This document shows, piece after piece, positions 1-10,944 of a DNA stretch of 64,000 nt. The stretch lies in assembly GCA_032622095.1 (NCBI GenBank), contig CP136063.1:73013980-73077979 (forward strand). The letters run 5' to 3'. Made by a program: the position numbers and the translations under genes. The DNA comes from Siphonodentalium dalli. Its lineage: Eukaryota; Mollusca; Scaphopoda; Gadilida; Siphonodentaliidae. The notes below the pieces were generated by a model that saw only the letters and a list, made by a program, of their open reading frames with translations, ran no database searches and was not told the origin of the DNA. Each line of letters begins with the position of its first letter. The stretch's first letter is position 1.

Positions 1-529
1 CGAGCCATCTTAGAGCATACAGTTGAAATATGCCTTTTAAACGTGAGATTTTCGTCGATATTAATGCCCAAAAATTTCAAGGATGTTTCTTCATATATAT
101 TCCCTACTCTGTTTAGTTCAGCTGTGTTTATATATAATTTCAACTCTTTCCATTTTTGATCATTATTTTCTGGATGAATTAGCATATAATTACATTTATT
201 TTTATTTATGGAGAGCTTATTACAACAACACCAGTTGTGAATGTTTTTTAGTTCGAAGTTTACCCGATTTTCAACAAAACTTCTGTCACAGCCTGATGTA
301 TATAGGGTTGTATCATCTGCGAATGATAATAAATTTAAAGATGTGGATACTGACATATCATTGACATAAATTAAAAAAATTGTTGGTCCGAGTATGGATC
401 CTTGAGGGACACCACATGAAACTTTGGATAGACTGGAGATGTTTCCACCATAATCTGTATATTGTCGCCTCTCTGATAGGTAGTCTCTAAACCAATGATT
501 AGCAGTCCAATAGGTAGTTGGACAAATGA
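1..529 (-). pseudogene. Non-LTR retrotransposon reverse transcriptase fragment (Jockey/CR1-like), runs off the left edge
   Basis: Reading the minus strand from about 529 down to 1 gives one open frame of about 175 residues. It contains the reverse-transcriptase palm motifs of non-LTR elements: the HWFRDYLSER block, SCGVPQGSILGP, LIYVNDM, and the catalytic box FADDTTLY. Next come the NIHNWCCCNKLSINKNK region and a FLGINID block, in the usual LINE order (RT domains 4 to 7). Stops appear upstream of about 529, so the element is 5'-truncated or rearranged there; its 3' end lies outside the window. Any plus-strand ORF here is a shadow. No endonuclease is seen. The frame is uninterrupted where visible, suggesting a fairly young insertion. 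The clade assignment is inference. Confidence 0.85.
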
Positions 530-697
530 GATATCAAATCAATTAAATAGCGACTCATTTTCATGGATAGCTTTATGTCTCTGTAAAATATGGCACGCGA
601 TTATTTAAATTCTATACCAAAAATGTATTCCATTCAATATTCATCGGATTCATCATTATATGCCACAACCGAGATTAATACGCCATGTATACATGTA

Positions 698-1059
698 CAG
701 TAATGCTCTAAATAATCGTCTCCTTAACCGCCGCAGAATTATGGGTAATTTTCAGGATTTAGTCGGAAATATGGCTTGTTGCCATTCATTGGAAAGCTCT
801 CAATGAGAGCTTTCCAATGAATGGCGACAAGCCATATTTCCGACCAGATCGTTCAAAACTGTAAGTTATGTAGATGTAACACTATAATATAATATGGACG
901 AATTCAATTAATGTTCATCAACAAGCATTTCGCAGAACTTTTTCTCAGTGAGAGCTTTCCAATAAATGGCAACAATCCATATTTCCGACTAAATCCTGAA
1001 AAATATACATAATTCTGCTGCACATTTGTTTAATGAGTCGATTATTTAGGGCATTACTG
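698..1059. mobile_element. Palindromic MITE, copy 1 (CAGTAATGC termini), with internal insertion
   Basis: The ends are inverted: CAGTAATGC at the left and GCATTACTG at the right. The inner arms repeat the same block (a GGATTTAGTCGGAAATATGGC core) in opposite orientations. A nearly perfect hairpin lies at about 780-835. Between the arms, 862-940 carries an unrelated block that is also found at 2342-2420. Sister copies lie at 1967-2179 and 31162-31297. No coding capacity. This is a non-autonomous DNA-transposon derivative just upstream of the first visible receptor exon. Confidence 0.75.
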
Positions 1060-1091
1060 AAAATGGTGACTGGTGAGTTCTCTGTTTCCAG

Positions 1092-1422
1092 GAAGCAGAG
1101 CTTGGTGTGGCCCCTTTCACAATTACATTGATAAGAGACACAGCCATAGACTTCACAACGCCATTCATGGACGTCGGTGCAGCAATTCTAACTTTACGCC
1201 CTCAAGAACACGACTTCAAGAGAATGTTTAAGATGTTTAAACCCTTCGTCTGGACGGTCTGGATGTATATAGTGATTACCATTGTTGTTTTCGGGTGTGC
1301 CATGTTTATTAACAACAGACTCAGTCTATATGCGGCCTCAATAGGTAACACTGATGGTTCAGCTCAAGGATTAGGGATTGTTGAGTACATATGGCTTATA
1401 TTCGGAACCTACGTGGAACAAG
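1092..1422 (+). CDS. Ionotropic glutamate receptor-type subunit, internal exon: end of S1, M1 and pore loop
   Basis: The exon starts after a TTTCCAG acceptor and ends at CAAG|GTAAAC (phase 1). It reads about 110 residues. GVAPFTITLIRDTAIDF is the iGluR S1 signature, and its Arg normally grips the ligand alpha-carboxylate. TPFMDVG, the pre-M1 linker, M1 (about FVWTVWMYIVITIVVFGC) and the re-entrant pore loop ending IFGTYVEQG follow. By alignment with AMPA receptors, the Q/R-site residue is Glu, which is unusual. Upstream exons (amino-terminal domain and most of S1) lie outside the window. The gene would encode a plasma-membrane cation-channel subunit. The GGGE-P motif across the next junction recalls the IR25a branch, but assignment between divergent iGluR and IR is uncertain. 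Confidence 0.88.
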
Positions 1423-1523
1423 GTAAACACCGCCAATCAAGTCTATTGTATGCTTTAATTGTCAAGGCTGCAAATTTAATGCAGAATATGGACATATACA
1501 TGTATACAATGGGGTCAGTTACA

Positions 1524-1935
1524 TCGTCATCATCATCAACATAATCGGCATCATCATCGTCGTCATCATTATACACCATCATCATCATCATCCGTATCAA
1601 CACAATCGTTGACATTTTTGTCGCCGTCGTTATCAATCTTGGTCACCCATCGTCATCATTATCCCATCGTCACCGTCATCATCCTTATCATCAGCATCAT
1701 CGACGTTGTTATCACGGTCAATCGTCAACAGTGTCGTCGCCGTCATATATAAATTATCCTCATCATCACCAACATCGTCACCATTATCATAATAATCATC
1801 ATAATCGACAATAGCGTCATCATTATCATCGTCATCATAGTCATCATCATTTTCGTCGTCGTTAACGCCGTCGGCCTAATCATCGCCATATTGTCATCGT
1901 AGTTATTGTCGCCTTTGTCGTCATCGTCAAATCGC
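1524..1935. repeat. CATCAT/CGTCAT-type microsatellite
   Basis: About 400 bp of degenerate trinucleotide repeat (CAT, CGT, CGC variants) inside the receptor intron, starting 100 bp after the exon donor. The ORFs on either strand here (poly-Asp, poly-Met) are low-complexity artefacts. Confidence 0.9.
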
Positions 1936-1966
1936 CGACATGTTATCTCATGTTGTAGATTAGGTA

Positions 1967-2179
1967 CAGTAATGCCCTAAATAATCGACTCCTTAACCAC
2001 AGCAGAATGATGGGTAATTTTTCAGGATTTAGTCGGAAATATGGCTTGTTGTCATTCATCGGAAAGCTATCACCGAGAGCTTTCCGTTGAATGGCAACAA
2101 GCCATATTTCCGACTAAATCCTGAAAAATTACCCATAATTCTGCTCTGGTTAAGGAGTCGATTAATTATGGCATTAGTG
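1967..2179. mobile_element. Palindromic MITE, copy 2
   Basis: A 213 bp near-perfect inverted repeat with CAGTAATGCC at the left and GGCATTAGTG at the right. Both arms contain the GACTCCTTAACCA block followed by GGATTTAGTCGGAAATATGGC, and the centre falls near 2080. It is the most complete of the three copies in the window and has no coding capacity. Confidence 0.85.
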
Positions 2180-2220
2180 TATCCCGTATTCCGCGCCTGA
2201 ACGGTGATGTCCCGGCACAC

Positions 2221-2370
2221 AACATGACATGTTAGTTTCTGGTATCATGGGATTATGTTGATATATTAAGTTATGTAGATGTAACACTATAATATAACAT
2301 GATATGTTAGTTTCTGGTATCATGGGATTATGTTGATATATTAAGTTATGTAGATGTAACACTATAATAT
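2221..2370. repeat. 75 bp tandem duplication
   Basis: Two almost identical 75 bp units begin at 2221 and 2296 (AACATGATATGTTAGTTTC type start). The 3' part of the second unit continues into a block (2342-2420) that also occurs at 862-940 inside MITE copy 1. Confidence 0.85.
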
Positions 2371-2538
2371 AATATGGACGAATTCAATTGATTTTCATCA
2401 GCATGTATTTTGCAGAACTTATTTAACGAAATTAATTAGCTTCATATATGTTGTGGCTGTCGACGCAATAGCAATTTATGACACCCACAATCCATGAATT
2501 ATCTATGTTTAGTTTTAATTATTCATCAAAATTTGCAG

Positions 2539-2756
2539 GCGGCGAGCCAAGGCCAACAACAACTTCTGGGCGTTTGTTGTTGATATCGTGGTGGGCTTTC
2601 ACTGTTATCATGATATCCACGCACACAGCAAACCTGGCCGCGTTCTTGGCGGTACACATTCCACACAAACCCATGGACAGCATTCACCAATTGGCAGCTC
2701 AAGATGAAATTAAACCTCTGGTAGTGTACGGCACAAGCTCTTACACTTTCTTCAAG
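2539..2756 (+). CDS. Ionotropic glutamate receptor-type subunit, exon with M3 and start of S2
   Basis: It begins after TTTGCAG in phase 1, completing the Gly codon left open by the previous exon so that the join reads VEQGGGEPRPTTTSGR. It ends at TTCAAG|GTACGC in phase 0. M3 is the SWWAFTVIMISTHTANLAAF segment. The almost invariant SYTANLAAF gate appears as THTANLAAF, with His at the Tyr position. S2 starts with the PMDSIHQLAAQ helix and then YGTSSYTFFK, the region that normally supplies Ser/Thr contacts to the ligand carboxylates; it is a few residues shorter than in AMPA receptors. The exact phase match to both neighbours supports an intact gene. Confidence 0.9.
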
Positions 2757-2792
2757 GTACGCATATTTAGCATTTGTAACAAGAACTATATG

Positions 2793-3110
2793 CTTGATTG
2801 ATTGGGGTTTAATGACGCTTTCAGCAACTAAGGCCATATCACGACATTGCCAGTTTTAGTGATGGAGTAAATCCGCACACCTACGGTTAATCTAACAGTG
2901 ATTTCAATGGATCATAAACTCGTTGACCATGTGCGGCAAACCACCGACCATCGGCGAGTAATTCCACGAGGTAAAGATTTCGTGTTAAAAATCCATCATG
3001 GAAAAATGTGGATTTGGACCCTCATCGCCAGCACTGGAGTGCGAGACGGCTTGGAGTTGTACCCATCTCCAACTGAGACGCCGAGGCTCCCAAAACTATA
3101 TGCCATATGT
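2793..3110 (-). repeat. SINE/LINE-tail-like repeat, reverse orientation
   Basis: On the minus strand the block ends in a GTTAAAC-like motif followed by CAATCAATCAA, the same kind of tail carried by the LINE copies at 24.7 and 33.4 kb. The body (about 300 bp) has no ORF of interest. It is interpreted as a SINE or 5'-truncated LINE sharing the 3' tail. Confidence 0.5.
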
Positions 3111-3519
3111 ACATAATTGATGACCTATACATTAGTAATGGGACCTTTGAGCATGTAACTTCACGCTTGTCCGTATGGGGTTATGTTTGTGAAACAGGAT
3201 TTAAGCTAAAGTTCCGCTTACCAGGGATTTGAAAAACGAATGCCGGATGATACGGACCCTGGCTCATACGGGCCCTGAAAATAACTGGTGTTCGATCACA
3301 TAATGTGTCTTTAAACCTTCCAGTTATAATTGCATACATGTAATATAACATTAATATAGGGTTAATTTTGTAGACTTGCCCAAAATATGTGGTGGAGGAA
3401 AATGCTAAAGATACATTATAATTCTCGCATAAAGAGATTATTTTGGTTAATATGTGATATATAAACTAATATATATTTGTATAAATTTAAAACGTAAAAT
3501 TCTAACATGTTCTTTTCAG

Positions 3520-3776
3520 GAGTCAAAGGATCCAGATTATAGTAAATTGTGGCACGACATGCGGGATATGTCGCATGTGACTGATACAGAAAGTGCAGTA
3601 GAACATGTTTATTCTGGAAAGTATGCGTTGATAGTTGGGAGGATGTTGATGGAAGGGATAGCAACCGATCCTAAACATTGCGGTAATTTCTCCCTGTCAA
3701 AAGAAACTTTTAACATAGCTGGTTTAGGATTCATTTTACCGGAAGGTGCAGCATTCACGAAGCTATTTAATAGGAA
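3520..3776 (+). CDS. Ionotropic glutamate receptor-type subunit, S2 exon
   Basis: It is preceded by TTCTTTTCAG (phase 0) and ends AGGAA|GTATGT (phase 2). It reads ESKDPDYSKLWHDMRD, then ESAVEHVYSGKYALIVGRM, a Cys in DPKHCGNFSL, and GFILPEGAAFTKLFNR. This is the standard iGluR S2 order (helix F to helix I). In GluA2 the acidic residue that binds the ligand amino group sits two residues after the KYAYL segment. The aligned position here is Gly (KYALIVG), so the classical amino-acid contact appears lost while the S1 Arg is kept. The last codon is split, and its two bases AA pair with C at 18184 to give Asn. Confidence 0.9.
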
Positions 3777-5124
3777 GTATGTTAAGTGTATTTTCTCATT
3801 TATACATATTGCCCATGAATGAATCACAGTGTAGTTGGAGATATGAAGGCTTGTATGAATGAACCACCGATCCGATGGGGTAGGCATATTCCACCCCGTG
3901 CCCACGCGTAAACATCTTTTGTGTGTACGTTTCACGGTTTGGTGTAACATAACCATTTGCCATCCCCTGCAGTGTTAATTAGTTGTACTCTGTTTGGGAC
4001 GATGAAGATAATACTTCGACTCTATTTACTTTTAAAGAAACACATTTATGAATACAGGTGCAGTATATATTTGTCCATCTACATTGATGCCAGGATAAAT
4101 GAATTCATAAATATATATTGTTAAAAACGCATCGGAGCATTTACCCTTCATATAATATGTGGATTATCCAACCAAGTTAAAACAGTTGTACATCGGAATG
4201 GCCTATGAGTCTTTTGGAGTAATTGACCTGTAACAAAGCCGACGAGATATAATAAAAGTTCAGGAGCCCTATGTAATGAGGGAAATGTTCAGATAATACG
4301 TTCAACTGCTCGTCCAACGTATCCTCGTGCAAATAGTTTCACATATTCACATAGGTGCGTATGGAACTTGTTTTATTATGAAATAAGCTCATACAGGACT
4401 AAACCCGGTATTTTGTTGAATGGCGCGGGCCGCAGTGAAAACACATCAGGCCAACATCATCCATACATCACACGCACTTACGACGTGACGTAACCAATAT
4501 AACTCCTGACCAATAACCTGTGTCACGTGCCATGGAAATGTCAACTGAAGATGTACTCGTTGCTCTCAAAAATATCCCCTCACGTTGAGCCAGTTAAAAA
4601 ACACAGTATATTCGTTTTGATGCTATTGCTCCAAAGGAAACAAATTCGCATGTTTCTTCGAAACAAAAAATGCAAAAGTTAAACCAACGTTTCGACTCCC
4701 AGAAAGAGATGTTCGTCTTTAAACTTTCAAAGTTTGACCATATGCTTGATGAGAAACGATTAACTCTAAAATACACCAAACGGTATTTGTGAATTGAAAC
4801 TGTCGGTTGACATTCTGTCTCACCCACCCGACCGCCAGCTTGACACATTGATAGAGACTCATACAAATTTGTCAACTGTTAACCTTGTCGATGCAAAAAT
4901 CTGATGTTAGAAACTACTTTACATATTTCGATGTGCAGCCTTGGTAATCTTATTTTGTTTTTGCCATTATGTATTCTTTTACTAATGTTTGCGTTTTATA
5001 TTATGCTTGCATCACACTAGTAAGTTCTTGAACTTATATTCTTGACTCAAAGGGGAATCATTTCCTCTTGTGTGCTTTTATTTGAACATAGCTCATTGTG
5101 TTAATATAATACAGTGTCTGATTA
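3777..5124. other. Start of the 14.4 kb last receptor intron; no gene seen
   Basis: Intronic sequence without a supportable coding region. A block at about 4310-4460 (with CATATTCACATAGG and GGCGCGGGCCGCAGTG) recurs in diverged form at about 17355-17500, 21960-22160 and 24815-24990, so it belongs to a dispersed repeat. Confidence 0.6.
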
Positions 5125-5275
5125 AGCTACGCAGTTGCTTCGCTTCAATCTTTTTTGATACCTGATTGTGTTCTTGTACGTGATATGGTATAACTGCTAA
5201 AAAACGAAGTTAAACCTTCAATCAATCAGTCAGTCAACCAACCAGGCAGACAATCAACCAATCAATCAATCCGTA
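5125..5275 (+). repeat. LINE/SINE 3' tail remnant with CAAT repeats
   Basis: The GCAGTTGCTTCGCTTCAATC start, a GTGATATGG...GCTAAAA-ACGA block and a GTTAAACC motif followed by CAATCAATCAGTCAGT mirror the 3' UTR of the ORF1-only LINE at 24.7 kb. The body is missing or too diverged to follow. Confidence 0.6.
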
Positions 5276-6444
5276 TGTTGTGTGGTAAAGGGCAAATAGT
5301 GGAAATACTAACGACGAGGTGGCGAGTTCTGTATTTGAACTACAATGCTTAGCAACTCTTCAGCCATGTGTATGCAACGTCAAATCTGATTGGTTAAGGT
5401 AAACAATCTGACCAATCGGGAAGCCGTTTTAATTGTGCTTTTTCATAACAAGAGCGCCACTTTACGAGACGTTAATTGCGTGCTCTGATACTATTCCACG
5501 TGACGTGATCTATAAATTGACTACCTTAAATCATGTTCATATCTCTACAGATCTCATGCATGTTACCTTTGTAAAAACGTTCAGTTGTTAATTCTGATTA
5601 AGTTTTCTATTATATTATATAACTGCATTTGGCATTCCAATCCGTGAGATTTTATAATAAATTGATCTCACTTCGCCATTTCCTGTTAGGGTATATTGGT
5701 CTACATTTCCGACCGTATGTTACAATGAATAAGAACGGGTTCTGTCGTTGAAATAAAGAAACATTACCAAGAAATAGCCTATAGATTTTGAATATTATTT
5801 AATTTAATCGACCAATAAGGCATGCATGTATTCGGACGTGGCATTTCTGAGAAAATTGTTTGAAAAGAGACACCCTTCATAAAAATCAGAAATTTCATGG
5901 CATTCGTTAGAATAACATATAATATAGGTATATTAATTGTTCAAAGGTGAGTAGGGGCCTATTATTGAGTAGGCTACGTAAAAACTCATCGGCATCAGCC
6001 ATTAAATTTGCATCCATGCATTAATGACTCCGACGGTGGATATGATAATTTTATTAGTTTGCCTGTTATACCTGTACAATTGTTTTCAAGTACGCTCAAT
6101 GTTTGTGATCTGGTCATATCAACTGTTTGCTCAACGCGTGTTTGAAAATAGGTGACTTCTAGATAGCGATATTCGTGGTCGTTATAGTTTGAACTATATG
6201 GATGGTTGGGATGTCCATCTTCGAATTTTCAAATGCGCCCCGACCCCAACCGACAAGAGAATTGCGAACTTACAATCACTAAATTGACGTGTATCTATGA
6301 AATAAACGTGGCGTTGACACGGTACACAAGTATTTTTTCAAGTTATGAGAGCATGTTTGACCCATATATATAAGCCCTACTCAGGGACGTGAGACGATTT
6401 AGAATGTTCGTATTCAGGCGTGTTGTCCGACTTTACACTCTTAA
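5276..6444. other. Intron sequence, nothing recognised
   Basis: No ORF, RNA gene or clear repeat structure is evident in this AT-rich intronic stretch. Confidence 0.5.
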
Positions 6445-6870
6445 AAAATAGGTACTTCAGAGTACCTACGTAGGTACTAAGCTTTGTACCAGGGGGAGTA
6501 CCAACTGTTAGGTACTCTGGAGTACCAAAAGTTTAGGTACTCTAGAGTACCAAAATGTTTGGTACTCTAGAGTACCAACTTTTTGGTACTCTAGAATACA
6601 AAACTGTTGGTACTCTGGATTACCTACTAAATATTTAGGTTCTATCCGGGCGTTGTGCATATAATACCCACTCCGCCTTTATGTCACCGAAGCCATGACG
6701 CACACGATATGAAGTGCCAAGAAATACACGCTTTCTTGACACACCCATTATATTATATGAAGTACCGAATATAAAGACAGGTACTCTTGAAGTATTTAGG
6801 TACTATGCATAGTAACTAGCAATATGGTACTTCAGAGAACCACACATATAGGTACTAAGCGGAGAACCTG
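6445..6870. repeat. GGTACT/AGTACC palindromic minisatellite
   Basis: A series of imperfect units of about 20-25 bp built on GGTACTCTAGAGTACCAA, each a small palindrome, dense at 6445-6640 and looser to 6870. Related TAGTACC blocks lie at 9074-9310. Confidence 0.75.
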
Positions 6871-8230
6871 CCCAGATACCAAGCACTCGAAATTACGAAA
6901 CATGGCCGACGGCAAATTTAACAAAGTGGCATGTTAAGATTCCAAATGATGCATTGAATAAAGTACAAAACCACTCCATTGCATAGTGATAATAAAATAA
7001 TCCGAATTATACATGCATTACTTTTATTAGTATAGAACCTTGATCGTGATTTTGTACTTAAATCAAAGTTTAAGATCTCGATTTCAGGATTCCCTGTTCC
7101 CTGCATGTGGAGTAAAATTGGTCTGAATGTCCAAAAATAATTTCTTAATTTCAAATAATTTGTGTGAAATATTATTAAAGTAAACATAAATCAAACATCT
7201 TGAAACATGTCTGGATGAAACACCAATCGATCTAGAATAGCCCGATAAATAAAAAACTGCCTTGCGATAAATCACAAACCTTTGCGAATCGCAAACTACT
7301 TTGCAATAAATATATGCAATTTAGTGTAAAGGTTTTCGATTGATTACAAAAGGTTTGCGATTAATTGCAATGGTTTGTGATTTATTGCAGATATATTTTC
7401 ATGCATTGGCATTAATGGACTTGAACCGTATAAATATAAATATAATCCGACATCTTCAACATTCGCATCTATGCGTCAACAAGTCAATGTTATTGCCTGA
7501 TCACCAGAGCCATATAATGTAGAATTTCGCTAATACGGTTTCCAGTTATGGATCAGGTTATTTCCTAGCAAAGCGGAAATAGCCGAATCGCTCAGAATGA
7601 TACTAGTAGCCAGACATGTTTTGATAAGAACATGAAGCATCTGGACATTGGAATGGTCTACATGTTCATGTATGTATACAGCTAAGCTCTAATTGACCCC
7701 CCCCCCTTAACGACATTGGCCACCAATATTACCACGTTGTTGATATTATTAACATTGATTAATCCTACAATGGCCGACATTTGAACCATTTTAAAGCCAG
7801 CATTATAACCACCACATAGTGTATATTTCTGGCATGGCTTTACGCTGCCTTGGTAGTTGTGAATGTCGGTCAGTGACCAACTTTGAATGTTAATTAAACC
7901 GTAAACAAATTATTAATTGAAATATTGTTTTGTGTATAGTTAATATGGTGCATGGAGCTGACGAAAAGCTGGACTGGGTGTTTACAAGGTGGCCATGTGA
8001 CAAATTAGTGCGGAGTACAGTGGTCGCAAAATATTATTAATAAGACTGTATATAGATTATCTGTGGTTGCCACATATCAACCACTTGACCATGGTTGAAC
8101 GCGGTATGGTATAACCGGTGTCATTAACGCCCTACAACCTTGTTAATGGTGGTGATTAATTAGAGCATACCGGTAGCTGTAGTACGTTACTAAAAGCTTG
8201 CGATTGATTCAGTTATAACGTGTGTCCCAG
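6871..8230. other. Intron sequence between repeat blocks, no gene
   Basis: Includes short TTTGCGATT/AATCGCAAA runs near 7270-7390 (CGATTAATTGCAATGG type) that form weak inverted repeats. No supportable coding sequence. Confidence 0.45.
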
Positions 8231-8416
8231 AATTGGATCCGTATCTCCGAGATTATCCACCATTCCATAAATATATCAGAACAATATCACAGCATCACAG
8301 GCGATTCGATCAAAAGAATAGCAGACTCCGTAACTGGGCGACATGTCATGGCGATATGGTTCTCAAATCACGTTTCGATGAAAATTGAAAAATATGATCC
8401 ATCGTCCTTTGCACAG
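8231..8416 (+). CDS. Candidate exon inside the receptor intron, unrecognised (possible Death-fold protein)
   Basis: The ORF is bounded by CCCAG and CAG|GTACTT, phase 0 at both ends, 62 codons, starting NWIRISEIIHHSI and ending EKYDPSSFAQ. If spliced to the phase-0 acceptor at 10714, the join reads DPSSFAQ|DSIVSILECWRDG. That spacing of hydrophobic residues around an LxxWRxG motif resembles the C-terminal half of a Death domain. It lies on the same strand as the host gene and is not needed by it, because the 3776/18184 join is already in phase. It could be a nested gene, a gene-capture fragment or chance. No start codon, promoter or terminal signal was identified. Confidence 0.3.
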
Positions 8417-9073
8417 GTACTTGTATGTTGTAGCCATCAAACTTGTTACTGACTCATGAGTCATGACTGATCTGTGACGTCATAACTCTGACTAATTTCT
8501 ACAGAATTGGATGTCTCGTAATCATAGTCACCAGTGGTTGACTTTTGTGAGTTAATTGGGCGGTTTATAATGTTGTGAAACTTACGTATCTGTCTTTTGT
8601 AATTCACAATACTGTTGTGCATGTAAAATGTAACCCCACTGCAATCAATGACCTTTGAATGTCTCAGTTCACCGAAAATTTCTGCTTTCTTCAGACTCTT
8701 GCAGAGGAGAATATCAATAATGTTAGCGCCCGTTATTTTTTCGGAGGTTATATATCATCTTGTCCCGTCCATGTACAAACATAATTCACACAGTGCTGAC
8801 AATATTCCAGGTTATTGAGAAGCCAGTTAGGTCCAATTTCACACACACAAAATATGTTGATGAATTTCAGAGAAGTTACTTCCCTAATCTTAAATCCACC
8901 CAGCGAGCGAACAACGTACCTAAACTGGAATACGCTACAGCATGTAAGCCGAGTCCGAGAGCGATTCCAACATAAAATGTCCAAGCCTGATGTTTGTTTG
9001 TCTCTTCGTCCATGTTTATATACTATAAAAAAACTCAATAGCCTCAACTTGAAGTGGCTGGGCGCCATTTTAT

Positions 9074-9310
9074 CGAGATCGGCTAGTACCAAGTGAATTA
9101 TCACGTGATGCCATCACGTGGGTAACACTTGGGTTCCGAGATCGGCTAGTACCAAATGAATTATCACGTGATGCCATCACGTGGGTAACTTTTAGGTTCC
9201 GAGAGTGGCTAGTACCAACATGATGTGGTATTATATCAATATATAGAACCAAATTCTTCTCGATACCTGATGGTCTGGTACTAACAGACATATTGGCACT
9301 ACCTTAGTAC
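9074..9310. repeat. 63 bp direct repeat with CACGTGATGCCATCACGTG palindrome
   Basis: Units begin at 9074, 9137 and (partial) 9200. Each has GGCTAGTACCAA followed by the palindrome. TAGTACC motifs continue to about 9310, in inverted orientation to the GGTACT block at 6445. Confidence 0.75.
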
Positions 9311-10167
9311 CTATATGGCTTGTTATTTCTAAGTGTGTATATTCAAAAGCGGCACTGTTCAAAATAACATTTACACAGTAGAATAATTTGTCAACAGAAA
9401 TTGCGATTAACCTATATAAAATGAATTAATTAATTAATTAGTCTCAAATATGTTCAAAGCTTAATCGGCCAATTACATATGTGATCGCGGATTCAACCTC
9501 ATACTCGAAATGGTTTGTTGCCACGCATGCGTAGACTTTGTGCCAAGTATTGTGCACATGTACAACCAATGTGCAATGACCTAATTCAAAAATATTATGT
9601 ACATACAGTTTCCCCCTCGAGATTATTATAAATAGGCTATGCTTTCGAAAATTATTCTTCTATTTAGGGGACTTATTGTGTATTCCAACTGTGCAGCCCC
9701 GAGTTTTTTTTCCAACTAGCCCACCAAAACACGTCAAAACAAGAAACAAAGCAGGGTTTGTTCGTCATATAATGCCAATTGATCGGTTTTGATATGCCTT
9801 TGCCCTTTAATTAGAGAAACATTTCTGAACAACGGTAGGCCTTATTTTCATATTTTTTTTGTGGAAAAATGTTAAATTATTTCATCAAATCTCATGAACG
9901 CGACCCACTTGTACGAGATATAACTTATAATATATAGTGCCGTACAGCCTATTTATTGAATATAGAATTATAGAATAAAGAACACATTGCCTTAAACAAC
10001 TGGACGAACGGGAATGAAAATCAGGCAATTAATTTATATCACAAAGAATTAGGACATGCCTTTCGAGCTCCGATACGTGTAAATTACATGCAAGACTGAA
10101 ACTCTAGAGCAAGTACCCATAGTAACACATGGATGAAGCGACTGAGCATTGACATGAACAAATGTTT
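9311..10167. other. Intron sequence, nothing recognised
   Basis: AT-rich, with a short (TTAA)n run near 9425. No coding or structural feature is supported. Confidence 0.5.
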
Positions 10168-10189
10168 AGGTCCGAATTGGCATCCCTGG

Positions 10190-10345
10190 TTTAGACTATA
10201 GGTTTTATTCTAGACCTGATTTTACTCTGGTTTAAACTAGGTTTTAGTAGGGGAAAAACTTGTAGTAAAACTAGGTTTTACGTGACTAAAACTAGGTTTT
10301 ATTGTAGTTAAACCCAGTTTTGTGATAAACTCTGTTTTAGTTTTT
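10190..10345. repeat. AAACTAGGTTTTA subterminal repeats
   Basis: Six or so degenerate copies of a 20-25 bp unit with ACTAGGTTTTA/GGTTTTA, just inside the left terminus of the 7.2 kb element. A shorter counterpart lies at 17277-17330. Confidence 0.65.
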
Positions 10346-10713
10346 GGAATTCGATTTCAAACAAAATTAGGTTTTATTGGCGTGATAAAGTTATGATAAT
10401 ATATCTAATAGTTTGTGGTCGATATAACGATCATGAGACAATTAGCTATGTCTAATTTATCCGTACCGTACGTCTCGTCTCGAAAATATACTTTTAAATA
10501 TACTTTGAAAAAACATCAAAGTAAAACCACTCTACCCCAGGTTTTACTAAAACCTAGATTTGTGGGTTTTATTATTCGGTCGATTGTTTTCGCCCAGTAT
10601 TGATGTTTATTTCTTCTCGTATATTAGTCGGATTCTTTATGTCATTTTGCATTTTTGGTTTGTTAAAAGCGATCTGAAAACGGATTATGTATGCCTAGTA
10701 TGTGTGTTTTCAG

Positions 10714-10944
10714 GATTCAATTGTTTCCATTCTTGAATGTTGGCGGGACGGCCTAAATCGGGGTCAACATAATTTAGAGAGCGTTTCGTATTTACAGAAA
10801 ACGATAGATGGTGCCATTTGTCGTGTGGTGATCGGTACGATTTTAAACTTCTCCAAACTACTAGATATGACCGTTAAATTTATTTTGGAAAATTTTGATG
10901 TGATCGGTTCATTCTTGTTAGCTACAGTTGTGATCAAAATTTAA
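10714..10944 (+). CDS. Candidate exon, unrecognised, 76 codons to a stop
   Basis: The GTTTTCAG acceptor opens a phase-0 frame beginning DSIVSILECWRDGLNRGQ and ending at TAA. The first third could complete a Death-like fold begun at 8231-8416. The last part is hydrophobic and less convincing (FDVIGSFLLATVVIKI). A diverged copy of the last 50 bases (TTGCGATCAAAATTTAACAC) recurs at about 11103, so part of the frame lies in a repeat. Treat as tentative. Confidence 0.25.
   Translation, partial: DSIVSILECWRDGLNRGQHNLESVSYLQKTIDGAICRVVIGTILNFSKLLDMTVKFILENFDVIGSFLLATVVIKI

Noticed and set aside
83-364. 93-codon plus-strand ORF at the left edge
   Set aside because: It is the complement of a continuous minus-strand reverse-transcriptase frame with clear motifs.
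1409-1636. Poly-Asp/Met minus-strand ORF
   Set aside because: Translation of a CATCAT microsatellite.
6445-6870. Regularly spaced short repeats suggestive of a CRISPR array
   Set aside because: Units are contiguous imperfect palindromes without unique spacers, and the DNA is eukaryotic.
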